Shown piece by piece: positions 54,041-64,000 of a stretch of DNA of 64,000 bases. The stretch's first letter is position 1, and every line of letters begins with the position of its first letter. The translations under genes and the position numbers were made by a program. The notes under the pieces are model-generated. The model ran no database searches. It was given only the letters and a program-made list of their open reading frames with translations, and was not told the DNA's origin. Source of the stretch: Schistocephalus solidus. Its lineage: Eukaryota; Platyhelminthes; Cestoda; Diphyllobothriidea; Diphyllobothriidae. The DNA lies in contig WEDG01005307.1 of the NCBI GenBank assembly GCA_017591395.1, forward strand, positions 62,001 to 126,000. The letters run 5' to 3'.

Positions 54041-54155
54041 CCTTTGTAGAATAGTGTCAGCAATGCACCATAGGCAGGAGAATCCCAGCGCAAAATTATT
54101 TCATCATGCGAAATTTTCTGGATACGAAGGTTAAATGCCGAAGAGAAGCCAGCAG
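54041..54155 (-). CDS. Candidate exon: N-terminal half of a divergent FN3 domain
   Basis: A 115-bp minus-strand stretch opens after acceptor TTTCATTTAG with the same phase-1 CT start as the array exons and reads AAGFSSAFNLRIQKI, then EIILRWDSPAYGALL. The Trp in LRWDSP and spacing fit strands A-C of FN3. It ends at a GTATGC donor in phase 2, so this domain would be split by an intron, unlike the rest of the array. The matching second half is uncertain. Confidence 0.4.
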
Positions 54156-55812
54156 CTAAATGAAAGCACTTTTGCGTCAAAAGACCGATTTTCGCAAATA
54201 TATTTTATTAAATGTTATCTTCAGTCAAATGCGTTGCCTTTGAAGTTAACAAATATGGAACTGTTTTATTAGTAAAAGAATCAAGAGAATGGATTTTTTC
54301 CTTAAACCGGAAATACTATTTGATTTCATAAAAAGTATACCATTTCAAAGAAGACTGATGAGGATAAACATTGGATCCAAATTTTTTCTTCAAATCGAGG
54401 TTATAATACTTAAACATTTAAACAGTCCTTAGACATTTTAGCGATACAAATTCATGAGGAAATCAACACAGTATAATACAACATTTGGACATCACAAGTG
54501 GGTAAACATGAATACTGTAAAACTCGTTCCCATTTTGTACCTCAAGTATAATTTATTGTTATTTAATTTACATAAAAACAACCTTTAAGTGTTTTACAAT
54601 ATCAGCTAAAAGTTGTTCAAAGTAACATCAAATAGATAAACACGGAAAATTGGAGTACCTCTTTTTTGATTTTGATTTTGTGCATTTAAAGCTTGAAGAA
54701 ACCATATCAGGATGTAGACGGAGCCCCAATACATTTTCGTAGTTGCGAATGCTCCTGAAGGCTAACCTATTATATACCATGTGCACAGCAAAACAAAAAT
54801 ACGAACAAAAACTATTTTTCCAGTCATGTATCCATTTATCTCTTTTTGAAGAAGCACATAGGAAAAGTTTAAGAATTTGTTTTCTGCGGCAATATCTTAA
54901 ATGACTTTGTTAAGTAGCGCACATGGTGTGACGGATTTTTTAATTTTAGAGGATGGCTCATTATGACGTAGTGGTGTAAACTCTAGAAGGAGATGAAAGC
55001 GGCTCCGAGAGGTAGGCAGCATGAAATTCGGTTCAAAAGGTTATGATGGCAGCGGTACACAAATGTAGACAATTATTGCAGAGTTATCGAAAGCAAGCAC
55101 ATTAAATATAATCAATATAGGCGGGACTGAATAGCGCTTTTGCAAAATTTGTGATATCAGAATTTAATAAAACATTACAGACTGTGAAATCTGACGGATC
55201 AAAAAAAATTTATCGTTGAAAATAATGAGGCCTGCAGCTGTCCCATAAGTGAACTCAAACGCAACGGCTTCAATATGAATTGTTTTTGTGATGTGGACTT
55301 AAACTGCAAACAATTCAATCCCTCCTCTCTCGCCACCGTTACAGGACAAATAATAGAGTAGGAAACTGATGAGGATAATACTTTGCTAACACTAATAAGG
55401 CACGCCATGGAACCCATGATTTATCAAACATATTTAAATACCGTAAAAATATCATTAAAGAGGGGCACTGCAGTCTTGCCTCATATCCATAGATATCAAT
55501 CTATCTCTACAGTTTGTAGATTTCCAAGTTACTACCCTTGGCAAGTTGAAATAGGTAAGGCACATGAGATCGCTTTAGGGAAGGATGTTACGATGAATAA
55601 CGAGGATTAATTTCAAAATTCAGCGAGACTAAGTTTTACTTAATACTTGAATAATTAGAGTATACAAGATTGCCAAACTGCTGCATTCGGGATTGGCAAC
55701 AGTGACTGGCAAATTTTTAGGCCGCTTCTGTTTCTTTTGAACGCCATCTGGTCTCCAACTCACGACGCAGGCTATGTTATGTGGTATACTTCTCACTTAA
55801 GTTTCATGCGCA

Positions 55813-55833
55813 CATATATATATATATATATAT
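55813..55833. repeat. (TA)n run at 5' edge of second LINE copy
   Basis: About 21 bp of TA; the zinc-finger fragment begins immediately after it. Confidence 0.85.
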
Positions 55834-55842
55834 GCCCCCTGT

Positions 55843-56204
55843 GAGCCTATTAAGTCACATGTGCATCCATGACAGCGGGATTCACCGCAATGCCAAAAAA
55901 ACTGATACCCATGCACACCATCCACTCCTGCCTTTCTTACCACCACTGCCACCCCCACTTCAATTAATGACGTGCCCCCAACCTCTTCCAATTTCTCCTG
56001 CCCACACTGCGCCCTTAACTTCAACTTACACATCAGCCTGGTAGGTCACCTGCTAATCCATCGCGCGGAGGCTGGTGTCCCAGTGCCTGGGGCTCCGACA
56101 TACAGTTAACGCACCCGCCTCCAATGCCCTCACTGCTCCCGCACCTTTACACACCGCATGGACCTATTAGGACACATGCACCTCCACGACAACCTGCAGT
56201 AAAC
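55843..56204 (+). pseudogene. Zinc-finger fragment of the LINE protein
   Basis: Fingers at 55999-56061 (CPHCALNF...HLLIH) and 56125-56187 (CPHCSRTF...HMHLH) are in one frame but separated by TAA at 56107-56109. The partial finger at the left is in another frame. Ends DNLQ-stop, matching DNLR-stop of the first copy. Confidence 0.75.
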
Positions 56205-56209
56205 CGCCG

Positions 56210-57400
56210 AAGGCTCCATCATCATCATTACATACCTGAGAATATCACGGTTTCCTAGAAACCGTGGCTTGGAAGGCTGCCAATCTGACGCTTACAACGG
56301 ACCATGCCGTCGGCCCAGTGTATGTGCTGTGTGTGTCGAAAGGCTAACCAGTGAACTGGGAGTCAGACGGTGATGGCTTCTCCATATCCCCTAATTTATT
56401 GAATGTTGGTGTGTGCATTATCGGGGCCAGGTCGTTCTGTGGCATGTGTAGACGGGTACGACGACCTGTCTGCCAATGCGCCCACTCCCACAGAAGATGG
56501 TGGTCTGATTGTGGGGTGGGTGAGAGAGTGTGGTTGAGAGATCAGCGCATTTTCCTCACAATACAAAATCTGACGCGCTTGAAACTATCACGGTGTGCTA
56601 AAAGCGTTGGCTTGGAAGGTTTTCAACTGACGGGATAACTCGGACCGCGTGGTCAGCCCAATGTGTGTTTTGTGTGTAGTGGCTGACTGGTGGACTGAGA
56701 ATCAGGCTTAAATGTCTTCTTCTTAATGTGGCCTTTATCGCACTCCCACTCAGTGGGATCCAAGCCAGAAGTGGTGGTACGCCTATGTGCAGCTCCGGCC
56801 GTGCCAGCCACTGGCGCCCTCTCCCCTCTCCGATCTATTGGGCTCAGGTGGGGGAGGAGGACAGAGTGTGGTAGATGCAGCGCCAGTCTACTATCACTTT
56901 AAACTAAATCACGTGCAAGTCACCGTTCCTTCACCACACTTCTGTGGAGCATACGTTGGAAATCTTTGGACTACGGTTGTCGAACTGTCATCGTGTCTGT
57001 GGGTTAGTTGTGTCTTTTAGCGGGCCACGTGGTAGATGCCTTGGACTAACTATGGGGCCACATAATGGGATGGCAGGCATTATTCGGTTTGTACTCTCGT
57101 AAAAAATGTCTAAAATTGGGGGGTGCAATGGTGACACGCCTAGAAGCGGCTATGGCCTAGAGCCCCCGGCTGTGCCAGCCACCTACGCCCTCTCCCATCT
57201 TCGGTCTTCTCAAATCTGTCTTGACACCGCAAATAAGTTAAGGAGGAGAAGAGAAAAAGGGTAGATGCAGCCAAATTCTTCTATCACTTTAAACTAAATC
57301 ACGCGCACATCACCGTACCTGCACCACCCTGCTGTGTAGCGTATTGTGGAACTCGTCGAAATCGACAGTCAAACTATCGATGTATATATGAACGTTTATG
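56210..57400 (+). repeat. LINE tail, second copy
   Basis: Modules in order: hairpin 56246-56266, gctgcc/tggaagg, second hairpin-like block 56589-56609, gacgggataactcgg, cctctcccc, and two ctactatcact blocks (about 56885 and 57280). A worn further piece lies near 57600-57690. Confidence 0.7.
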
Positions 57401-57699
57401 TATAAAGGTATTTGTTTTAGATATTATCCTCAAAATGGTTCGCACGATCGAGGTGTTGAACTTATACGAGAACCAAATCTGCCCACAGCTTCCGTAACTG
57501 GCGATCCGCAGATATTCTAAAGGCATGCCCTCACTGCTCGAGCAACCTACGCCCGATCTTGTTTTCCGCCATCTTCAATCTGCCTTGATACCGGACCCAA
57601 AAGTATGAGGGTGTGGTTAGTGTGGTAGGGGCCATGAAAGTTTTCACGTGCGAATCACCGTTACTACGCATTCCATGCAGTAATTCACACGGTTGAACT

Positions 57700-60500
57700 C
57701 GCCGTTAAGGAAGCAAATCAAAGATGCCCTGTGATTGCAAAATAACTTGGCCAGTTTTCAACAAAAGCGTGTGAAGTGGTTACTTTATCTCCATTTTTAC
57801 AATGCTTTATTATTAAGTTATTATATAGCAACCGGAAACGAATAAGATTTGGATCCGACTACTTAAAATGAGGTCAGAATCATGATCAGTTGACGAGTTA
57901 TAGATGTGGGTATGTGATTGAAAACCAAGCATTGCCTCAATGCGTCAAGGCGTTGAAGAAGGTCATGAGTACCCTAGGCGCGATTAGATGACCCATCCTT
58001 AGTTTTAAAAAAGCTTTCAGTCATGTTATAAAACACTTTTAAAGCCAATTTTAGGACATTGTTATCAGAAGTAGCGTCGATGCACACAACAAGCTCGTAG
58101 ACTTTTGAATTGTTCGGGGGGGGATCGGGCGGGGCGAGTTAAGATGCCTACATTACGGAAGCTGGCTATAAATATGTTTTTGCTCTCTTTCCGATCCTGC
58201 AGGAGAATATGGTCATGGCATTTAAAGCAATCAAGGGCTATGCCCGTCTCTTGTGCATAAACTGAATCATAAAGAATTAAGACATGCATGCGCACAATAA
58301 CTTTCTTGTAGTGACAATGCACTACTTTATGTCGTTCGCACAATAATCAAGAGTGGCAAAAAGCACGATATCCATGTTGAAAGGCGTCTATAAAATGGGC
58401 TTAATTTATAACTGTAGTAGTTCACATAGCATTACTGCATGTCTGCTGCTTTTGCGGAAGCCGATTCAGTTAAAAGATCGATTAACAGTCGCTTGATGCT
58501 AGCTCTATATGAAATCCTGGCTACAGGGGTTATGCCATCTGTGACTACTCCCAGCAAAGTCCCTATGGAAAAGCGCTCGCCATACATTCTCATGACGTAA
58601 CCGTTCAAACGAAGTTAAATCTGTCTTGGATGTCCACTGTTTCCGAAACTTCCATTTCGTGGGCCCAGTATTGCTCCGCCAGCTGCAGAATTTTAGGGGA
58701 GTAACTGAATTGAAGTAAAGTTTAATCGTTTGAAATTTTTATATTCTGTATGCTTCAACCCTAAACAGGAGCATTGTGAAGATGGCGGCTCAAAAAGGCC
58801 CTAGACCTAAGATATAGAAATAAGCTTGCTTACCACCTCATGCAGGTAAAATTTATACAAAGGGTGTGCATATATGTAGGTTTACTAAGCATTTTTTCCT
58901 TCCAAAAATCTAAGCTTTTAATTTTATGAAACGCGTGTGCTCCACTTTCACAAATAATGCTGTCCTTCCGTCGATCTAATAAAAGCCTGTGACCGTAGAA
59001 AAATCAAAGACTGTTTTTCATGCTGGATAAACTATTTCTTATAATGAAAGATGTCAATGGCCGAACACTAAGTTTTATCGGTCAAAAGACTTGAAACTGG
59101 CCTTTAATTCCCGTTTTGCATTAACTGGGGTCGCAATCATCCACTTATACATGATTGCACTCTAGTTGATCGGTCTATGTCACGCACAATTCATTCATTG
59201 TTATTACACCGTCTCTATCATTAACTTATAAAGGCTCCTTCTTTTTAGCATCCAAATATTAATTCTTTTGGAATAATCGGTCGGCAGAGTGTATGCAATC
59301 GTCTAAATTGTCGGCATTTACATAAAAATTACCTACACACCTTACTTCGGGAAAATGAAAATCAACATTGGCTGTCGCATTCCCAAACACTCAGATTCTG
59401 AACTTTGAATAAGGCTTTCTTGAGATATACGGGTAGATAAAACATTTAAAATACCATTTTTATTGGCTGCATAATCCACTGATAATGCCCCCAGCAGCGA
59501 TTCTCTTCATGGTTTTTATGTCACCTCCTCATTTTGACACTATGCAATCTGTTGATAATTACGGTAAATTATTCTCGTTTTGACATCAACCATCAGTTAG
59601 TTCGGTCAAAAATGAATTACTATAGTCGTATCTTCGTACGCTTCGACTATCCCCGCGGCTATGAATGAACCTTGTTCGCCTCGATTCTAAGCGGAATGTG
59701 ATAGATCGCGAGGGAAATCCTCCTGTCTCAACCACTTTATTGATGATTCTACTGTCGTCGAGAAAATAGTATGATCGCATCTACAGCGAATGGCCTGGTT
59801 CGCTTTAGGGATTATACCTTGAGGAGGTACGTTTCTTACCCGTATATACTCACACCAGGACAGTGTAACCGTCCCACATACATTAACCTTACCACGAACG
59901 ACATGATTTTGTTCCTTAAAATCAAACATCTAACGTTTATGCTATGTTTCCTTCAAACGAATTTGAAGGCATTATTTCTACTGTTCACTTATCGTTTTCA
60001 TCTTAGGCTTTCCATTATAAATACAAACTGAACGTTCTATAGTCTTTGCTTATTTATTTTTAACGTCACCGAAAATGAATTTTAGCTACCATGAAAATAC
60101 GTTTATGCTTTCTAAATCAATCAATTGATTTTTATTCTAATATAACTTTCAGATTAATGCAATGACGATTTTAAACTGCTCACTGCAGACGGTCAAAGGC
60201 TAGGCATGCTGACTCTGGATATTCGAGTTGAAATGGCGTTTTTCTTGATATTGTTCTGGTCATGTAAGAGTATTTAGCTACAGATGAGAGGCATGTTCCG
60301 TTTGCTGTGATCATGAGCTCGTTTTACTAAGCCATTTGTCTGGCTACATGCATAATCGTGGTCTTATTCAGTCAGTCCGTTATTTGAGCAGTTAGAAGCA
60401 AAGACATTTATCCTCCTCTTCGTGCCCGCTCCCATCAGGAGTTGGTGCGCACTAGTCTTGGAGACTAACGGGGTCACCAAAATACATCGAACATTGAAAG
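57700..60500. other. No gene recognised
   Basis: AT-rich with frames of at most 92 codons, none with a motif I can name. Confidence 0.5.
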
Positions 60501-60504
60501 CAGT

Positions 60505-60939
60505 TTGGCATCGGATGTATATTCCCGGCCGCCCCTCCAAGTTTGTGTAACTCCTCATAGCCAGAACGAAAGACTGGACAATGTGGTAGCGAACGCAGAA
60601 CCTTCCTTAACCGTAGTCGTCAATGCGAATACTTCCAAGGTCGGTCTGTTCATCCATTACGCAAGCACTTGTGGTTCTGGGGTAGTTGCATCAAATACGA
60701 AAGGTGAAATATGCATACACATTTCTACTTCATTTGGCCGAATTTTCAGAGTTGCCTGTATCGATGATTTTTATCAACTCTGTAACGATGGTGTAGTGTC
60801 TTGTTCTCGTTACTTTAAAATTCCATTGATGTTGTTCGAGAGAAAACATGATATCTTTGATTCCTTTGTTATTTCAAAAGCCTCATTACCATTTAAAATG
60901 AAGTTCTGCCTTAAATTGAACACTCAGACGACTGAGTAG
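60505..60939 (+). CDS. Unrecognised cysteine-containing open frame
   Basis: A 144-codon plus-strand frame is the only sizeable one in the last 7 kb that is not repeat-derived. It contains EPSLTVVVNANTSKVGLF, then GEICIHISTSFGRIF, VACIDDFYQLC and FKMKFCLKL before a TAG. A possible acceptor (AACGCAG) precedes EPSLTV, and a possible donor (AAAG|GTGAAA) lies inside. The start of the part after EPSLTV resembles the candidate exon at 48021 (SLTV, then K-G-x-x-C). Six or more cysteines and alternating hydrophobics suggest a secreted beta domain. Family unknown. Confidence 0.3.
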   Translation: MASDVYSRPPLQVCVTPHSQNERLDNVVANAEPSLTVVVNANTSKVGLFIHYASTCGSGVVASNTKGEICIHISTSFGRIFRVACIDDFYQLCNDGVVSCSRYFKIPLMLFERKHDIFDSFVISKASLPFKMKFCLKLNTQTTE

Positions 60940-63900
60940 GACACGACCGAGGTTTTTATCTGCCACGTTGACGAGAGAATCGCTTTTTAGTTGCTATTAT
61001 TAAACCTGTGCATTCGGGAGACAAAGTTGTATAAGCGGAAGTTCTTCTTTTCTGTCTCAGTATTTAAACCGTTGAATGACCATCCTGTGTATGTTTTGGT
61101 GTCACTTTTAATTGGAAGCTTAAAAGTCTCTTTGGAATATGTATATTACAAAGTCAACTGAAACGATCAAAGAGTGAGCTCAACTCTCGAGAATAACCTT
61201 AAAATTTACCTATTTAATGGTCTCCTATCAAATTTTCCAGGTTAAATTATTCCTCGATAAACTGCACCCAATTCTTTTAGTGGTTAATAGGGCATTCAAA
61301 AGTTCACGCTTATTGCCCACAATAAACGGACCTGAATGGGCTGCGTATACCGACTCCCTTGGCATGGTCTGGTAAATATTCTAGAAATTCCATATATTCT
61401 AGGCGCGTCTAACTTTTCTATATAGATAATAAACAGATAGGTAAGTTTATCAATAAGCTGAGGGCTACCACATTTGAAAGATCCAACTCGAAGTGATTCA
61501 GCGCCCAAAGCTTTGCAAGGCCCATAATATAAAACATTTAATGGCCACCTAGAGCAAGGGCTGACGATCGAGGTCTGTGTTAGTAGCCTGTTCGTTGGTG
61601 TACGGAAGCAAACACAATCCATTTTGCGCATTTCTACTAAAAAACAGTTCTCCAGAAAACAAAATTTTGCGAATTAAATTCGTTGTCTGTGGCCCCTATC
61701 TGGTCCCGTATCGAGAAGAACAATTTTGACTCCGCATCCTGTCGCCTAACAGGTACATTCATTGGCCATCAAAGAGCAACTGTCACTCGTTGACTTATTT
61801 GATTCAAACGCTACGTAAGAAGGCGACAAAATCTTGCCTTTCCCGTGGTTAACTGTAAATGGTGCTGGCCATGGGCAAATCCCGGGTGGCTCTATTTTTT
61901 ATCCTGAATTATACAGTGTACTGCTACGGGTAATGATCCTACTGGTTTCACATTGCAATGCCACTAGTATTATGCGGTAGATTTACACCATCAAAGTATT
62001 AAGATACTGTTTGGAAACCGACATTTGATTTTTTTTGTGGAAATCCAATTATGTATTTGTAAGATATTGAGGAATGTTCATCCAAAAAGGTCCTGAACGT
62101 TTTATCCAGAACTTAAAATTTATGGTGTTTTAGTCAAAAGTGTTGTTCCGTCTGAACTGGGCACCACCTCAGTCGTCTCGACTTGGGGGCAGCAGGCTGG
62201 ATTGATAGCGTAATGGAAATTACATTCGCGTCGAAGTTCGATTAGTGCAATCATTTTGCAATTGGAATATAATTATTCTGTATAATTCAGTGTATATAAG
62301 GCAAATAGACAGAGCCCTTAAAACCTGCTTTACAAACAGACGCTATCATGAAATTCATTTTACATGCCAATGGGCTTAAAGTATATCGGTCGTTGATGTC
62401 GACTTGATGCATGCCCATCAAGCAAAAATTCATTAATTCTTCTCTTACATATCGCAACACTCGTAGCTAGAATTACCAAAATAGGTAGTTTGTTCCATTC
62501 TTTAATCATCCGATGGGAAAATATGTTAACTAGCATTTAAAGTTTGGCGCAGTTCATCAAGAGTTTGTATTTATGACCTCGGAGATTTGTCATTTTTTTA
62601 AAATTCAAACAAATTAGCCAATTGAAGAGCATAGTCAACTGCTCTGAGAAGTTTGAAAATCAACATAATATCCTTTCTGTAGTGCCTATAAGAGAGAGGA
62701 AAAAATGATGGCTTGGGCATTTTTATGAAAAAGGCATATGTTTAATGGGGTTTGTGCGTTTTTAAGGAGAAAAAAACTGTCGCTCCTGGGAGAAAAACAT
62801 ATGCGTTAGGTAGGACAGACATGTCAGAGAGAGCGTACGAGGGTTCAAAACGCTCATCATCGTAGAACAAACATGTAAAGACAGAGGCTTCTTTTCACCA
62901 CTGCACATATGATGGTGAACGAGGTTGTAGCCCTTTGTAATGCGTCAAGAAAGAGGAGAACCAAGAGAACCAGAGAAACGATTGGTGTCGTCAAAATTTC
63001 CAAAAATGGTCGAAATCAAGAGGGGATGAGAATCGACTGCGAATATCGTGTTTCTTTAAAAAAATAGGTGCAGGATAAACAAAACTGCTCCGCGAGGGCA
63101 TATATAGCAGCATGGTGGGTTGCTTCTGAGCGTAGTATGAAATAATAATGGGAGATCCAGTAATTGAGTAAGAAAAAATCAACATAATGCGCTCAGGGGT
63201 GCTACGTAGCATGAGAATCGATCTTGAATGTGAAGCCTGGACAGCTCAGTACATAGATTGTTATTCTGATGATCGTTATCGGCAAGTGAAACGGGGGTTT
63301 TAATATGAGCCCGCCATATGACAAAATTGTTTGGCGATCATATTACGGAGGCATGGGTTATGATAATATCATAGTTCGTGGGGGAAACGATGCATGGAAG
63401 ATAAAACTTGGAGATGATCTTCTAAAATCCCAACGGTCCTTTCTCTGGGTTATGGAGAAAGCTGCTCGGTAAGGAAGAGGTTAAGATAAATGTGCAGTCT
63501 TCACTTAAACGTAAACAAGTTGTTTGATAACATTATATCGATTGGCAGGTTATTCATAGAAAGCAATACCTGGAATCAAAGAACAGAGAGCGTTAAGATG
63601 TGGTGGATATAGGAGGAGGTATAATCAGTGAAGAATTACGTAGGTTGTACGGACGACTAACGAGGGTAACGGCTGGAATTCGGGGAATATTGGAACTACT
63701 ATTTAGGCAGAAAAGGAGACAGAAGCCAGCTTCCAGTCTCCGAACCCATAGACATTTTAGGTTGGTTAGCTGGCACCTATTCGAGTAGCAAGTAGTTAAA
63801 AGTGTCAGGGGTTAGAGTACCCGAGTATAATGTCTTCGCCTGACTAATAACGAGGCTATGTTGGGTGAAAAAGTTGACACTAAAGATTCCTGCCTGTTGG

Positions 63901-64000
63901 AGAGGACGAGCACCACAGGTGTAAGCAGGTGATATAGTGTTGAAAATACAAATTTTATCCAAAAATCAGCTAATTATTTCAGCTGGGGATGAGGAAATCC
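60940..64000. other. No gene recognised
   Basis: AT-rich; short frames only, no repeat family recognised. Confidence 0.5.

Larger units (their letters stand above)
55830..57400 (+). mobile_element. Second LINE copy: zinc fingers plus tail, no RT
   Basis: This copy starts abruptly after a short (TA)n run within a finger (LLSHMCIHDSGIH, relative of RMGLLGHMRIH), then holds two fingers and the same tail modules in the same order as 1930-3800. 5' truncation and a start at a TA tract fit target-primed reverse transcription into an AT microsatellite, or later expansion. Confidence 0.75.

Noticed and set aside
54355..55400. CTGATGAGGATAA motifs at about 54356 and 55367 as ribozyme cores
   Set aside because: No following GAAA or pairing arms; AT-rich chance matches.
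55199..55417. Minus-strand frame with VAREEGLNCLQFKS as an FN3 exon
   Set aside because: No Trp, no credible acceptor or donor, and ends in low-complexity sequence.

Overview
The window looks like nuclear DNA of a flatworm, most likely a diphyllobothriidean tapeworm (Schistocephalus/Spirometra type). The signs are intron-rich genes with GT-AG splicing, AT-rich introns and microsatellites, non-LTR retrotransposons whose open frame runs into C2H2 zinc fingers, Penelope-like elements with a GIY-YIG tail, a mariner relic, and many tRNA-headed SINEs. No species can be fixed from sequence alone.

Layout. 1-3800: the 3' half of a decayed LINE (reverse transcriptase, then five zinc fingers, then a long tandemly repeated tail). 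4390-46043, minus strand: one large gene of which 25 exons are visible. Each exon is one fibronectin type III (FN3) domain and each is bounded by phase-1 introns; together they encode about 2,430 residues of a probably extracellular beta-sandwich array. Neither end of the gene is seen. Its introns are full of mobile elements: LINE and Penelope pieces, a mariner fragment, SINEs, a 450-bp (TCA)n tract and a 355-bp tandem duplication. 46044-55800: AT-rich, with three weak minus-strand exon candidates that may be 5' parts of the same or a related gene. 55830-57400: a second, reverse-transcriptase-less copy of the LINE's zinc-finger end and tail. 57400-64000: almost featureless, apart from one cysteine-containing plus-strand frame at about 60.6-60.9 kb.

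The most striking item is in the SINEs. Downstream of the RNA polymerase III head (A box, B box), most copies hold a complete type I hammerhead ribozyme fold: GACUGG + CUGAUGA + a stem II hairpin + GAAA + a tiny two-base-pair stem III with a GGCC loop + U (cleavage position) + CCRGUC, which pairs back to GACUGG. I could fold it in six copies on both strands, with nucleotide variation that largely keeps pairing; a seventh copy has lost catalytic G8. A Penelope-type segment at 14.2 kb carries a related hammerhead-like core. This suggests a self-cleaving, tRNA-derived retroposon family comparable to the hammerhead SINE-like elements known from schistosomes.

In the FN3 gene, the domains form two classes by the cysteine spacing of the F-G loop (C-x5-C versus C-x8-C). 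The second class recurs at positions 1, 8, 16 and 21 of the array. One exon (38165-38451) is 287 bp, one base short of a multiple of three, and contains an internal perfect donor that would restore the frame.
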